Source: a virus
DNA length: 47,225 nucleotides
Virus record (IMG/VR): IMGVR_UViG_3300037225_001400
Span: 1 to 47,225 of that record
Reading direction: 5' to 3' (one strand)
The notes under the pieces: generated by a model
Database searches by the model: none
Told to the model about the DNA's origin: nothing
Seen by the model: only the letters and a program-made list of their open reading frames with translations
In this document: in pieces, positions 1 to 9,251 of the stretch
Numbering within the stretch: position 1 is the first letter of the stretch
Layout: each line of letters opens with the position of its first letter
Translations under genes and position numbers: made by a program

Positions 1-312
1 CAGGGCGTAACCTGGGCGGGGCCACTTACTTTGGCGCAATTCCAGGCCGCGACACAGATAATTTCAGGCACGACAAATTACGTCTGTCCGTGGATAGATA
101 TTCATTTCAAGGTGCGATGGACGAATACCAGCGGAGTAGCTAAAACGGTAACTCGGGCGGTGCTGGCCGGCTTTATAATTGATTCCAGCTATACCAGCGC
201 GAATACAAGTACGGATGCGAAGGTGAATTTGATGTTGACAGAACAAAATACAGCACAAACAAGTTTAACTGCTTTACAGAATCTTTTAGCCCCGTTACCT
301 TCTAAATATTAA
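1..312 (+). CDS. C-terminal part of an unrecognised, probably structural protein
   Basis: The reading frame is open from base 1 to a TAA at 310-312, so the gene begins upstream of the window; a TTG at 31 is an in-frame codon and need not be the start. About 103 residues are visible, rich in Thr, Ser and Ala (for example SSYTSANTSTDAKVN), with no membrane segment or catalytic motif that I recognise. It lies just before a glycosyltransferase-like gene and baseplate genes, which suggests a virion component. That is inferred from position only. Confidence 0.6.
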   Translation, partial: QGVTWAGPLTLAQFQAATQIISGTTNYVCPWIDIHFKVRWTNTSGVAKTVTRAVLAGFIIDSSYTSANTSTDAKVNLMLTEQNTAQTSLTALQNLLAPLPSKY

Positions 313-324
313 AAGGATGAGCAA

Positions 325-1308
325 ATGAAAATAGCGCACTGGGTTATGAAGAATAACAGCGGGATGCATCGAGTAGCAGAATCTATGGTAGAAGCTGAAA
401 AGAAGCAGGGCATAGATGCTATCCTTTATGATGTACAAAAGAATGATAATTGGGATGCTTCTTTAGATGCAGATGTTCATGTAAGCCATACGCATTTTCC
501 TGACGAGTTACGAAAGAAAGTGACCAAGCCGTTAAAAGTGGTTTGGATAGCCCACGGTACACCAGAACATGTATTTCAGATGGCTGTAGAAGAAGGGCAG
601 AGAGGGGGATATGGTCATGCTGATGGTTGGATGCTTTGTCAGAATTGGTTGAAGACCGCCGATGCTATCATAACCTTCTGGCCACGTCATCAAGCTATTT
701 GGAAGAGTCTTTGTGATAAAGCCACTATAGTGGATTTCATACCGTTAGGTGTTGATAAGAGCTTTTGGAAGCCGACACCTACTAAAGGTAAGTTTTTAGG
801 AGAACCTAGTGTGTTTACTTGTGAGAATGCTCACTACATTAAATGGCCTCTTGATTTGTTTCTTATGTGGCCTTGGGTAGTGCCTGAAGTGAAAGGTAAG
901 ATGCCGAGATTGCATGCTGCTTATTTGCCTAGAGATGTACATCGTTATTTCTTTCCTTTGGTTAATAGGAATGGTTGTAGCTATAGTGGCTTTATTTCAC
1001 AATTAGCGTTTAGCCATACAGAGTTGTTAAATGTATTTAATTCAGTAGACTACTACATAGGTTTGGTGAGGTATGGTGATTTTAATCGGGTAGCTTTAGA
1101 AGCTAACGCTTGTGGCACAAAAACTATATCTTATAAAGGTAATTCTTATAGTGATTATTGGATAGAAGAAGGAGATCAAAGGGAAATGGCAAAGCAGTTG
1201 ATTGCTATATTGAACGGGGAAGTAGAAGCTAGGAAGAAGGAAATAGTTCCTGATATAGAAGAGACGGCGAAAGCGATGTTGAAGATATACGAGAGATTAC
1301 TCGGTTAG
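325..1308 (+). CDS. Glycosyltransferase-like protein (GT-B fold, GT4-like)
   Basis: 327 residues from an ATG preceded by AAAGGATGAG. The N-terminus (MKIAHWVMKNNSGMHRVAES) matches the Rossmann start of GT-B sugar transferases, where a Gly-rich loop follows the first strand. Near residues 250-275 the segment VALEANACGTKTISYKG matches the C-terminal nucleotide-sugar region of GT4 enzymes (E-A-x-A-x-G). The expected activity is sugar transfer from a nucleotide-sugar. The target is not shown by sequence. Candidates are a virion protein, such as the Ser/Thr-tailed protein at 8451-9236, or a host surface molecule. The location inside the tail gene block favours a virion target. The family call is fairly secure; donor and acceptor are unknown. 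Confidence 0.7.
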   Translation: MKIAHWVMKNNSGMHRVAESMVEAEKKQGIDAILYDVQKNDNWDASLDADVHVSHTHFPDELRKKVTKPLKVVWIAHGTPEHVFQMAVEEGQRGGYGHADGWMLCQNWLKTADAIITFWPRHQAIWKSLCDKATIVDFIPLGVDKSFWKPTPTKGKFLGEPSVFTCENAHYIKWPLDLFLMWPWVVPEVKGKMPRLHAAYLPRDVHRYFFPLVNRNGCSYSGFISQLAFSHTELLNVFNSVDYYIGLVRYGDFNRVALEANACGTKTISYKGNSYSDYWIEEGDQREMAKQLIAILNGEVEARKKEIVPDIEETAKAMLKIYERLLG

Positions 1309-1356
1309 ATTTATATTATTTGTGGGCGGCAGGTATATTAAATATAGGATGGAAAC

Positions 1357-1761
1357 GTGGCAGTAAGCACAGCTGTTTTAAATGATAGTCGTTATGTTGA
1401 AACGATTTTCAACATAGTGGGCGTACAAAATGCGGAGTTTTTGGAAGAAGTAGTAAGTAGTGGGTTGATAAAGAAGAACGAAGTATATTTTGCGCTTCTT
1501 GTTAATGGTTTAGCTGGTGAGCCTGATTTTGGAGTTGGCTTGTCAACGATGGTTGGGGAGTTGAATGTGCGTCAATTGAAAAGGTTTATAGAAGATAAAA
1601 TTGAAAACGGGTTGCCTGATTTAGTAGACGGAATTACGTTGAATGATTATGTTATAAATCAAGACGTTAAAAATCAGTTAATTGCTGTAGATTTGGAATT
1701 AACAGATAATGATAGTGATGAACCGATTTTGATACCCGTAGGTTTTAAGTTGAACAAGTAA
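1357..1761 (+). CDS. gp25/GpW-like baseplate wedge protein (candidate)
   Basis: 134 residues. The start is GTG, because the nearby ATG at 1350 runs into a stop after five codons. The middle (EPDFGVGLSTMVGEL, then a helix with IEDKIENGLPDLVDG) follows the pattern of the gp25/GPW family: an acidic-Phe-Gly-x-Gly-Leu segment, an amphipathic helix, then beta strands with polar linkers ending in a hydrophobic strand. The length suits that family (about 115-140). It comes shortly before a J-like and an I-like gene, the same order as W-J-I in P2-type phages. gp25-like proteins nucleate sheath contraction at the baseplate. The assignment rests on pattern and gene order. Confidence 0.5.
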   Translation: MAVSTAVLNDSRYVETIFNIVGVQNAEFLEEVVSSGLIKKNEVYFALLVNGLAGEPDFGVGLSTMVGELNVRQLKRFIEDKIENGLPDLVDGITLNDYVINQDVKNQLIAVDLELTDNDSDEPILIPVGFKLNK

Positions 1762-1770
1762 GAGAACAAG

Positions 1771-1920
1771 ATGAGAGAATATACAAAAATATTGTTTATC
1801 ACAAAGAATAACAGTGTAATAGAGTTGAACGATCTTCCAAGAGAAGACCTGCTTTATTTTTTGGAGTTCTTTAATCAATTGCGTATAAGACAAATACAAG
1901 AAATGGCTAAGCAGAATTAA
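1771..1920 (+). CDS. Small hypothetical protein (49 aa)
   Basis: ATG to TAA, 49 residues, starting with MREYTKILFITKNN and ending EMAKQN. It fills the gap between two tail genes and is followed by AAGGAGTT for the next gene. The second half is a charged, probably helical stretch (DLPREDLLYFLEFFNQLRIR). No family is recognised; position suggests a small tail or chaperone protein. Confidence 0.5.
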   Translation: MREYTKILFITKNNSVIELNDLPREDLLYFLEFFNQLRIRQIQEMAKQN

Positions 1921-1929
1921 GGAGTTATT

Positions 1930-2112
1930 ATGCCGGAAACACTTAAAAGATGGAAATGTGATAAGTTGCGTGAGGACGGGTGTCTTGATTTAGTTGAAGA
2001 ACTTCCCGGAGCAAACGGCGGAGTAATTAGATTTATGAAATGGTGTCCGCGTTTGTGTGGGGATAATAAGGTTTATGGATATAGTTGTCCGAAAGAAAGA
2101 TCAGGTGCATAA
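1930..2112 (+). CDS. Small Cys-containing protein (60 aa)
   Basis: 60 residues with ribosome site AAGGAGTT before the ATG. It has five cysteines: a C-D-K-L-R-E-D-G-C pair near the start and a W-C-P-R-L-C pair plus Y-S-C-P near the end, which could bind a metal. Its TAA overlaps the ATG of the large baseplate gene (TAATG), so the two are probably translationally coupled. Function unknown. Confidence 0.6.
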   Translation: MPETLKRWKCDKLREDGCLDLVEELPGANGGVIRFMKWCPRLCGDNKVYGYSCPKERSGA

Positions 2113-5100
2113 TGTCGATAAATAATCTTGATGAAGTTGCTCTTGGCGTAAATGAAGCAAAGATTGCCGTCTATGCTATAATGCGAAAGTATTTTCCGAA
2201 GATTGAACAAAGTCGTAGTTCTCTTGTCAATGCTTTTGTTTCTGGTGTCTCCTATATTTACGCCATGTTTCAAACATTTGTTCGCCTTATTCAGAACGAG
2301 CTATATGTTTCCCAAGCAACTGAGTTGGAAAGTCTTTATAAGCTTATACCCTTTGTTGGAATAACCCTTTATCAGCCCACAACCTTAAAAACAGATTGTG
2401 TTGCCACAATTCAGAATGATGCCATGACTATTGATTCTGATCCGGAGTTGTATTTGACTGGTACCGACCCTTTTACTGATACTGACGGAAATAAATTCTA
2501 CATTAGAACGCAAACGTATTTGAATAAGAAAGTATTTGAGTTTGATTATACATATACCCAGTTTAGAGGAAGAACTGGTGGGGGTTTAGTGTTGGAGTTG
2601 TCTTTAAGTAAAGAACTTGATGAATTGATTCCGATTTCTTTTTATAACATAGACGATCTTGTTGTAGAAGCGCCATATTGGCTTGCAACAAGTAGCGCCA
2701 GTGTAAAGTTGCGTGTTCGCTTTAATCGTACTGGTATTAATACAGATGCAGGCAGCGATAACCCTGCGCAGGTCGATCTGCCTAACTGTTATTGTGATTA
2801 TCGTACTGGGCATATATTGTTGAAGTTGCTTACAGGAACGTTTAATAGTGATAATCTTGATACGCTGCCTGTAAATGCTACCTATACTGTACGGTCGGTA
2901 TTTAGAAAAGATATTGATCGTGCCGCGGCTTTGGTTACAACTGCCGAAGGTTCCGAAGCGTATAACAAGTTGAATATTTATGGTTATGCTACTTTAGCCG
3001 GTCAGCCTGCCAGCGGTTCAGTTATTGATTTGCCTTTAGGTACAGCTTTGCAGCATTTGTCGATAAATGCCGGTGAGGGTATTAAAGTAGATACGCTAAA
3101 GGTGCAGCATACAGTAACGTCTGCCATGTTATTTGATTTTAGTACTGCAGTGCAGCTTGATGATGTATTTTGGGGAACGGTTTATAAAGCGACTTGTAGT
3201 TATCTTGGTATTAATTATTATGCGTATTTGTTAGATGAATGGCTTGGCATAGTAATTTTTCAGGCAATAGATAAAATAGTCGGGGGCGGTTCTGCTGTTT
3301 CCACGCTTTGGACGTTTGAATATACATCGAAGTTTAATTCTAAAGTATTGTTAGACCAGCATGAAGAGAAGTTGAAAGTGTTTACACCGCCAACAGAATT
3401 AGATTTTGATTCTTACAGTTATGTTCTGGAAGATACTGATCCAATTCTTTTTGACGACTTTTCGATACAAATTAATGATACTGGTTTTACAGGTGCAACC
3501 TTTACCCAAGTTGACAGCCTTTCTACAGTGCAGGGCAGTACGTCTGCAACTTATTTTGAAGTTGTTTTGTTGTCCCCGACAAAAGTACAAGTTAAGTTTG
3601 AAAGTGTCATTCCTTGGGATACGTTGGACAGCGTTTCAATAAGCTACCAAACTGTAAAACAGTTAACAAGTTATGTTGCGGGAAGTATTGCCAGTGGGGC
3701 GTCTACGTTGGAAGACGTCGCTACGGTTCCGCATAATGTAAGCGGCATTACGAGTTTTAATTTTGACGCGGTTAATTCCACAAGTCAAGCGGGCTTAGCA
3801 GGCATTCCTACAATTGAATCGTTGAGAAGTGCATTAGAGAAGGCAGCCTATACGCTCACTAACATAATTAATCAGGTGAACTATGAAGCCGCTTTGCAAG
3901 CGTACTTTGTCAGCCAGGGTTGGGATGCCTTAATTAAAGTGTTTAAATATGAAGATTTTGGTACTCTTTTCATAAATTGGACAAAAGGAAATTTGATATA
4001 TTTTGTCGGGCTTGTAAACAAATATGCTAATGCGAATTATGTATTAACAGTTCCTAGCGAACTGCCTAGTTTATATACCGGGACAAGCCATGAGGGGGAG
4101 TATACACGATCAGAGTTAGCGTTAGCTTTTGAAGAAACATTAACTGATGTTTCATTGACGTATGTAAATGCTGTTGATGATGTGATGACTGATACGTTAA
4201 ATAGTGCCCTTAGGGGTGATATGGTATTATCAAATTATCTCTTGTCTGCTTCTGATTTTATTTTGATGTATGCGGTATATTTTAAAGTAAAGATTCGTCC
4301 GAAGAATGGGTACACGTTTACGCAAGCGTCTGCTGAAGTGAAGAGCGCCTTAGCAACATTGTTCTCTTGGCAAGATATCCAGTTTGTTCGGGATATAAAT
4401 GTATCAGATGTGTACAATGTTTGTGATAATTTAACGTCTGTGGATAAGTTGCTATTTACGAATTTTAGTCATTATCATAATGATAGTCCGTTGATCAAGG
4501 TGCATGATATAGAGTACAAGTCTATTTATCAGGCAATAGCTTCGACAATAAAACTAAGTGCCATAGCCGCTACAATGTCTACGCCTCCGATGTTTTCTTT
4601 GCGTAATGTAACGAGTACAAATAGTAGTAAGTATTCTTGCGCTACGCAAACGATCACCGCTTCGTCTGGCACGCCTTTTTCTATTTTCACGAACACAGAT
4701 ACCGTAAATATTTCTGGGTTTGCCGCTGTAGGAAATAACAAAGCGAATGTGCGGGTAGCTTCCATAGGGGGCGGGGGTGCGTCGATTACCTTTAATTCAG
4801 CTGATATTACTTTTAGTGTAGAGAGTCTTGTAGTTGGAGTACTGGTTCGGGATGCTACAAGTTTAACAGCACTGGGTATGGTTGCCGGACGTAGAATTAG
4901 TATAACAGGATTTTCAACAGCAGCAAATAATGTTGTAAACGCAAATATTGTTTCAGCGACGTCGCTTGATTTAGTTATGGATGATCTTGAAGTTGATTTA
5001 GTAAATGAAACTTATAAGTCCGTATCCGTGGATGACGATCAAGAGCGGTTCGAAAATCCGCTTTGGGATTTTTCTACAGTTAGTACGAATGCAAGAATAA

Positions 5101-5150
5101 AAGTAGACATACTTGCTTTAGGTGGGGTAGCAACGGAAGAGTATGCGTAA
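2112..5150 (+). CDS. Large baseplate protein, J/gp6-like, with beta-repeat modules
   Basis: 1012 residues. I chose the ATG at 2112 (MSINNLDEVALG), which overlaps the previous stop; a TTG 27 bases upstream is also in frame but lies inside that gene. The N-terminal 100 residues are helical and resemble baseplate wedge proteins. At about residues 585-625, SLRSALEKAAYTLTN followed by QVNYEAALQ resembles the segment of the gpJ/gp6 family where xxDYExxA precedes the C-terminal domain. The C-terminal 170 residues hold two beta modules of the pattern hydrophobic-x-h-SGF-x4-NN, also found three times in the next large protein. The size is two to three times that of P2 gpJ. It probably forms the baseplate ring around the tail tube. 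Moderate confidence in the exact family. Confidence 0.6.
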   Translation: MSINNLDEVALGVNEAKIAVYAIMRKYFPKIEQSRSSLVNAFVSGVSYIYAMFQTFVRLIQNELYVSQATELESLYKLIPFVGITLYQPTTLKTDCVATIQNDAMTIDSDPELYLTGTDPFTDTDGNKFYIRTQTYLNKKVFEFDYTYTQFRGRTGGGLVLELSLSKELDELIPISFYNIDDLVVEAPYWLATSSASVKLRVRFNRTGINTDAGSDNPAQVDLPNCYCDYRTGHILLKLLTGTFNSDNLDTLPVNATYTVRSVFRKDIDRAAALVTTAEGSEAYNKLNIYGYATLAGQPASGSVIDLPLGTALQHLSINAGEGIKVDTLKVQHTVTSAMLFDFSTAVQLDDVFWGTVYKATCSYLGINYYAYLLDEWLGIVIFQAIDKIVGGGSAVSTLWTFEYTSKFNSKVLLDQHEEKLKVFTPPTELDFDSYSYVLEDTDPILFDDFSIQINDTGFTGATFTQVDSLSTVQGSTSATYFEVVLLSPTKVQVKFESVIPWDTLDSVSISYQTVKQLTSYVAGSIASGASTLEDVATVPHNVSGITSFNFDAVNSTSQAGLAGIPTIESLRSALEKAAYTLTNIINQVNYEAALQAYFVSQGWDALIKVFKYEDFGTLFINWTKGNLIYFVGLVNKYANANYVLTVPSELPSLYTGTSHEGEYTRSELALAFEETLTDVSLTYVNAVDDVMTDTLNSALRGDMVLSNYLLSASDFILMYAVYFKVKIRPKNGYTFTQASAEVKSALATLFSWQDIQFVRDINVSDVYNVCDNLTSVDKLLFTNFSHYHNDSPLIKVHDIEYKSIYQAIASTIKLSAIAATMSTPPMFSLRNVTSTNSSKYSCATQTITASSGTPFSIFTNTDTVNISGFAAVGNNKANVRVASIGGGGASITFNSADITFSVESLVVGVLVRDATSLTALGMVAGRRISITGFSTAANNVVNANIVSATSLDLVMDDLEVDLVNETYKSVSVDDDQERFENPLWDFSTVSTNARIKVDILALGGVATEEYA

Positions 5151-5238
5151 GAAGAAAATGAAAAAGCTTAAATTAGATATAGTGGATGAAAAAGGAAAGC
5201 CGTTAAAGCGTAAAGGTAATTTCTATGTCAGCAGATAA
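5143..5238 (+). CDS. Very small basic protein (31 aa)
   Basis: The frame runs MRKKKMKKLKLDIVDEKGK to a TAA at 5236-5238. It overlaps the end of the J-like gene by 8 bases and the start of the following tail gene by 14. GGAAG lies just upstream. Eleven of 31 residues are Lys or Arg. It may be a real coupled micro-gene, or simply the leader of the next gene; nothing else supports it. Confidence 0.35.
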   Translation: MRKKKMKKLKLDIVDEKGKPLKRKGNFYVSR

Positions 5239-7300
5239 ATTCATAAATTCGTTGCTTCCAAGAAACATCTTGTTAGCTGATACGTATGAAAAGCTGACTG
5301 GAATTATGCTTGATATAAAAGGCGAGTGGCGTACGCTTATGGATAAGGTGCGTAACGGATACACACTTGATCAGCTTGATGAAACAGAGCTTTTATACCT
5401 TATAAAGTCGTTTAGTTTACGGGAAGTATACGATGCAATGCCTCCATTTTATCATGGCAGTACAACGAATTTAATAGGCGCCACGTATATAGTAGCCCCC
5501 GTAAATAAAATTGCTTGGATGAGGATGTTTCTTGATGTAATGTTGAAGCTCCGTGCCTATATTGGTGTTCCAAATATGATGGATATGGCTATGGGGTTAT
5601 TAGGGGTTAAAGCAGATAAATATGTTATCCAGCAAAATTTTTCTTTTTACGATCATTTAACAGGACAGTATACAATATTGCCGCGTTGGATTTTTTCTAA
5701 GTTAACGCTTGCTGAATTGCTTGTCCTCGGTTATGTTTATTCTCCGGCGCCCACAGTAGCTGAGTTGGCTGATTTAAGTACACCGTTACATTTGCCGACA
5801 GGCGATCATTATGATGTAACGCAAACTATTTCGCTTGATATTCTGGGGTTATCTGTTGCTGATCAGTTAGGCGCAGAGTTTATGCAAGCGTTGAAAACGA
5901 TTGTTTATTTTTTGAAGCCCGTGCATGTAATTATTGAAGATATTAGCCAGGCTGTTTTTCTTTATACAGATAAAATGTATAATATCAATTTGTCACGAAG
6001 AGGCGATTTCTTTAATACAGAATATCGGTTTACTACTTACAAGTTGTTAACGTTAGATGCAGCGACAAATAATGTAACGTGTGCTTCGGGCAGTTTTATA
6101 TCAGATGGGTTTAAACCAAGCATGGTTGTATCTGTGTCTGGGCTTAGTTTGAACACGATTGCAAGTGTAAGAATTACTGCGGTGGGGAATACGTATATGA
6201 CGTTGGAATTAGCTGATGTTGTGTTGTTAAATGAAGGTCCGTTGTGGTGCGGCTTAATTGGAGATTATGATCATAGTTTCCAAGATGCTTTGGTGCCTTT
6301 TGTTGGTAAGTCTGTTATGCTTCATAATAGTTTTCATGTTGTTGGGCCGAATGAAATAACCAGGGGCGTTGGCAGCTTTATTACCGACGGGTTTAAAGTT
6401 GGGTGGCGCGTGATTTCAGCAGGGTTTGCTATAGATGCTAATAATCTTACAGAGAAGCAAGAAGTACATATAACAGCGGTGCATACTATGTCGATTACAG
6501 TAGATAAGTTGACATTAGTGAATGAAGCCATTACAGGTGTAGTTACATTAACGTTGTACGACATTGATGATACTGCCGAGCATACGTTGACCTTATCAAA
6601 GCCTGTAGTAGAAAATACTAGTAATACATTACATCCAGTAGTACATCAGCCAGGAATGGTGCCTACGTTGGCGACAGACGGTTCTTATTTTAGGAAAGGG
6701 CAAGCAAGCAGCCGGTTAGATATTCTTGACACCAGTCATTATAATACGTTAAACGCAAGAGGTGGTGGGCAAGCGTATTTTGGCTTTTGCGTATCTGGAA
6801 GTTTTTCTGTAGCAGCCCCAAATATGGTTTTAAGAAGTACCGGGAGTTGGTTTGATGACGGCTTTGCCATGAGTTTCCTTGTATCAACTAGCGGTTTTGT
6901 TGGCGGGACAAATAATGTAGAGTTTGCTAAAATTATTGCAATGAATGCCACACAGTTGTTTTTAGATGGTGTTAGCTTTACAAGCGAAGGCCCCGTAGCA
7001 AATGCTCAAGTTTGTGTTGATATGATGCCGATTTTGACGCCAATTCCTGCGCCAGTTTCACCTGTGACTTATTATTTTACAGGGGGTCTTGATAGTGATC
7101 CTGCAAAAGACGGCAATTGGAGTACTGTTTCCGGTGGTGTGGGTGATGGAAGGCGACCGACAAGTATTGATACAGCTATCTTTGATTTAGCGTCTCCAAA
7201 TTGTACGCTGACTGCCAATGAAGATTGGTATTATTTGGATACGTCTATGTATGCTTGTATTTTAGATGTAGGTAGTTTTACGTTAAAGTTGGAAGCATAA
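5225..7300 (+). CDS. Tail/baseplate protein, I-like N-terminus with three beta repeats
   Basis: 691 residues. The N-terminal 240 residues are mostly helical; the opening MSADKFINSLLPRN resembles tail protein I (LLP motif), which fits its place after the J-like gene. Three repeats follow, with cores GSFISDGFKPS (about residue 289), GSFITDGFKVG (383) and GSWFDDGFAMS (540). Each is followed by SGF or a similar turn, NN or its equivalent, and a conserved V-N-E-x or S-E-G-P strand about 50 residues later. The C-terminus (TYYFTGG, then DGNWSTVSGG and PTSIDTAIFD) is a module I know from phage tail proteins. In relatives it is followed by beta-solenoid sequence of the kind found here in the next gene. 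It probably links the baseplate to the fibres. Confidence 0.55.
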   Translation: MSADKFINSLLPRNILLADTYEKLTGIMLDIKGEWRTLMDKVRNGYTLDQLDETELLYLIKSFSLREVYDAMPPFYHGSTTNLIGATYIVAPVNKIAWMRMFLDVMLKLRAYIGVPNMMDMAMGLLGVKADKYVIQQNFSFYDHLTGQYTILPRWIFSKLTLAELLVLGYVYSPAPTVAELADLSTPLHLPTGDHYDVTQTISLDILGLSVADQLGAEFMQALKTIVYFLKPVHVIIEDISQAVFLYTDKMYNINLSRRGDFFNTEYRFTTYKLLTLDAATNNVTCASGSFISDGFKPSMVVSVSGLSLNTIASVRITAVGNTYMTLELADVVLLNEGPLWCGLIGDYDHSFQDALVPFVGKSVMLHNSFHVVGPNEITRGVGSFITDGFKVGWRVISAGFAIDANNLTEKQEVHITAVHTMSITVDKLTLVNEAITGVVTLTLYDIDDTAEHTLTLSKPVVENTSNTLHPVVHQPGMVPTLATDGSYFRKGQASSRLDILDTSHYNTLNARGGGQAYFGFCVSGSFSVAAPNMVLRSTGSWFDDGFAMSFLVSTSGFVGGTNNVEFAKIIAMNATQLFLDGVSFTSEGPVANAQVCVDMMPILTPIPAPVSPVTYYFTGGLDSDPAKDGNWSTVSGGVGDGRRPTSIDTAIFDLASPNCTLTANEDWYYLDTSMYACILDVGSFTLKLEA

Positions 7301-7301
7301 T

Positions 7302-8429
7302 ATGAGTTTATTAACAGGCGGAAAATTGACCATGAGTTCCGGCACACTGATTTTGAATAATTCCGTAGCCGGGACGTCGTCGTTAAATGGTTTGGTTTTG
7401 ACATGCGGCACTGGAACGATTCAATGTAAGAAAACAACGGCAATAAATTTGTTAAATCAAGTTTTGTTTAATTTGACAATAGCTGATCCAAGTACAAGTT
7501 GTACGATTTCTGCTGGTCCTAATATTGTGTTAAATGAATTTAAGGTTAATGGTGGTACGTTTAATAGTACCGGTACTTTAGTATTGAAGAAAATCGGCGG
7601 ATTGACGACGACAACAAGTCCGTTGCAGTTTGTCGCTGGTTCGGATATTACAGGCGGGGTTGCCATTACGATTAGAGAGTATGCTGTAATTATTACACCA
7701 GAGTTGAATGGTGCCACAATGGCCTGTTCGTTGTATTTTAGATATGGAACGTCCCCAAGTTTTGCTGGAAAAATAACGTGTGCTTATGCGGAGTTGACAG
7801 GTGATGGGCATGATGCCACACTAACAAGTAATGGTTATAGTATGGCTTTTACTGGGGGCGCGGGGTATGCTTTTTATTGTCATAGAAATGCAGATGCCTG
7901 TAATTTGAATTTAAGTTCCGGTGTTGGCGGAAGTACTGTAATAACGACAAATGGTGTAAAGCTTTCCTGTACCGGTGGGGGAAGTACGTATACGTCAGAT
8001 GGATCAGAACAGTTTATAATAACAGGCGGAAATGTAACAATGTCTGTTGCCGGTACTGTTGCTTGGTTGCAATTGCCAGACCATGCTCATGTTAATTTGT
8101 ATAATGGCGCAACAGTAGGTTCAGTTACTACAGTAGATTGGTTTATTGTTCCAAAAGGTTGCACTGTGCATGGATTAGGACAATGTGGTTGGGATAGCAC
8201 AACGCCGCCAGGACCGCCCACAAGTACTACAAAAACAGTAATTACGTTTTCGAATTTGGAGTGCTGGGGTGGGGCAGGTGCTGATCAGATAACATTTATA
8301 ATGCCTGATTTAGCTGGAGGAAATCCGCATTATTGGAATATTCCATTTCAGTTAGTTGGTGATCATAGTGGTGCTACCGGGTATGTAAACACAGTTGTTG
8401 GCGGAGTTGCTTCAGTATTAGGTTGGTAA
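7302..8429 (+). CDS. Beta-rich tail fibre-like protein
   Basis: 375 residues starting one base after the previous stop (TAATATG). The sequence is almost entirely short beta-strand units with Gly, Thr, Ser and Asn turns (GGKLTMSSGTLILNN, then repeated G-T-V/I-x-C patterns), typical of a beta-solenoid. A Pro-rich hinge (TPPGPPTSTT) near residue 305 precedes a C-terminal domain with PDLAGGNPHYWNIPF. The start reads like a continuation of the module that ends the previous protein, so the two genes may be a split fibre. There is no lyase or hydrolase motif that I can see. Receptor binding or fibre structure is an inference. Confidence 0.55.
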   Translation: MSLLTGGKLTMSSGTLILNNSVAGTSSLNGLVLTCGTGTIQCKKTTAINLLNQVLFNLTIADPSTSCTISAGPNIVLNEFKVNGGTFNSTGTLVLKKIGGLTTTTSPLQFVAGSDITGGVAITIREYAVIITPELNGATMACSLYFRYGTSPSFAGKITCAYAELTGDGHDATLTSNGYSMAFTGGAGYAFYCHRNADACNLNLSSGVGGSTVITTNGVKLSCTGGGSTYTSDGSEQFIITGGNVTMSVAGTVAWLQLPDHAHVNLYNGATVGSVTTVDWFIVPKGCTVHGLGQCGWDSTTPPGPPTSTTKTVITFSNLECWGGAGADQITFIMPDLAGGNPHYWNIPFQLVGDHSGATGYVNTVVGGVASVLGW

Positions 8430-8450
8430 ATTAAATAAAAAGGAGTTGTT

Positions 8451-9236
8451 ATGAGTCAATTATTGTTAACGCCCCACGGAATTTATAAGTATTTTCGCCA
8501 GCTTGTGCAAGGATACACTGGTGCTGGTGTAGAAGCCGACGGCTTTTATATAAATAAGACTGTAGGTACGACTGCAATCAAACAGTTAAAGTATTTTAAA
8601 ATAGGTGTAGGTGGTCCAAATGTTGGAGGAATAACCGAAGAGTTGACTCGTAACTTTTTTGATGCCTATATAAAAAATGGCAACGGTGGAAAAGGTGATT
8701 TGCATGAAGCCGTTTATATTTATGCCATGGGTTCGGGTACAGGCTATGGCGGGGATGATCATAAGAAGGCGTTAGCTGCCGGGAATTTTTATTTATATGG
8801 AAATAGCGTTGATTCAAAAGTTATAGGTGTTCTTGGTATTGAAGCGAATGCGGGAGGAACAGAGTATTGGAATATTCCTGGGGTTGCCTTTCAGGTTGGC
8901 TGCCATCTTTCTTCTGGTGAGGGTAACTGGGACAGCAGCGGAGGTGTGGTTACTCCGCCCGCCGTAAATGCCTTAAATGAAATAGGAATTTATGATGAAG
9001 ATGATATTCTTGTTTTGTACGGTGTATTTCCTGTACAGAATAAGAATGCTACGCTTACTGTAAAAGTAAATAATATATGTATGTTGAAGACGTTGGATTA
9101 TCAGTTGGTAATAAGTGCTGCCCCGACGACTACAAGTTCAACGACATCAAGTTCGACTACAAGTACAAGTTCCAGTAGTTCGACCTCGAGTACAAGTAGT
9201 TCGTCTTCGAGCAGTTCCAGTTCGACAACGCCGTAA
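8451..9236 (+). CDS. Virion-type protein with a Ser/Thr-only C-terminal tail
   Basis: 261 residues with AAAAGGAGTTGTT before the ATG. Residues 1-225 form a Gly-rich beta domain (IGVGGPNVGG, AMGSGTGYGG, TEYWNIPGVAFQVG). The last 36 residues are only Ser and Thr except for the final Pro. The DNA uses many different Ser and Thr codons (tcg, agt, tca, tcc, agc, tct, aca, act, acg, acc), so the tract is not simple slippage and looks selected as protein. Such tails are usually extended and are possible O-glycosylation sites, and a glycosyltransferase-like gene lies 7 kb upstream. Neighbouring fibre genes suggest a virion decoration or fibre. Function unknown. Confidence 0.6.
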   Translation: MSQLLLTPHGIYKYFRQLVQGYTGAGVEADGFYINKTVGTTAIKQLKYFKIGVGGPNVGGITEELTRNFFDAYIKNGNGGKGDLHEAVYIYAMGSGTGYGGDDHKKALAAGNFYLYGNSVDSKVIGVLGIEANAGGTEYWNIPGVAFQVGCHLSSGEGNWDSSGGVVTPPAVNALNEIGIYDEDDILVLYGVFPVQNKNATLTVKVNNICMLKTLDYQLVISAAPTTTSSTTSSSTTSTSSSSSTSSTSSSSSSSSSSTTP

Positions 9237-9251
9237 TAAAAGGAGAATACA

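Noticed and set aside
9121-9236. CRISPR or tandem-repeat array at the Ser/Thr tract
   Set aside because: There are no fixed repeat units or spacers; the repetition comes from Ser and Thr codons in frame.
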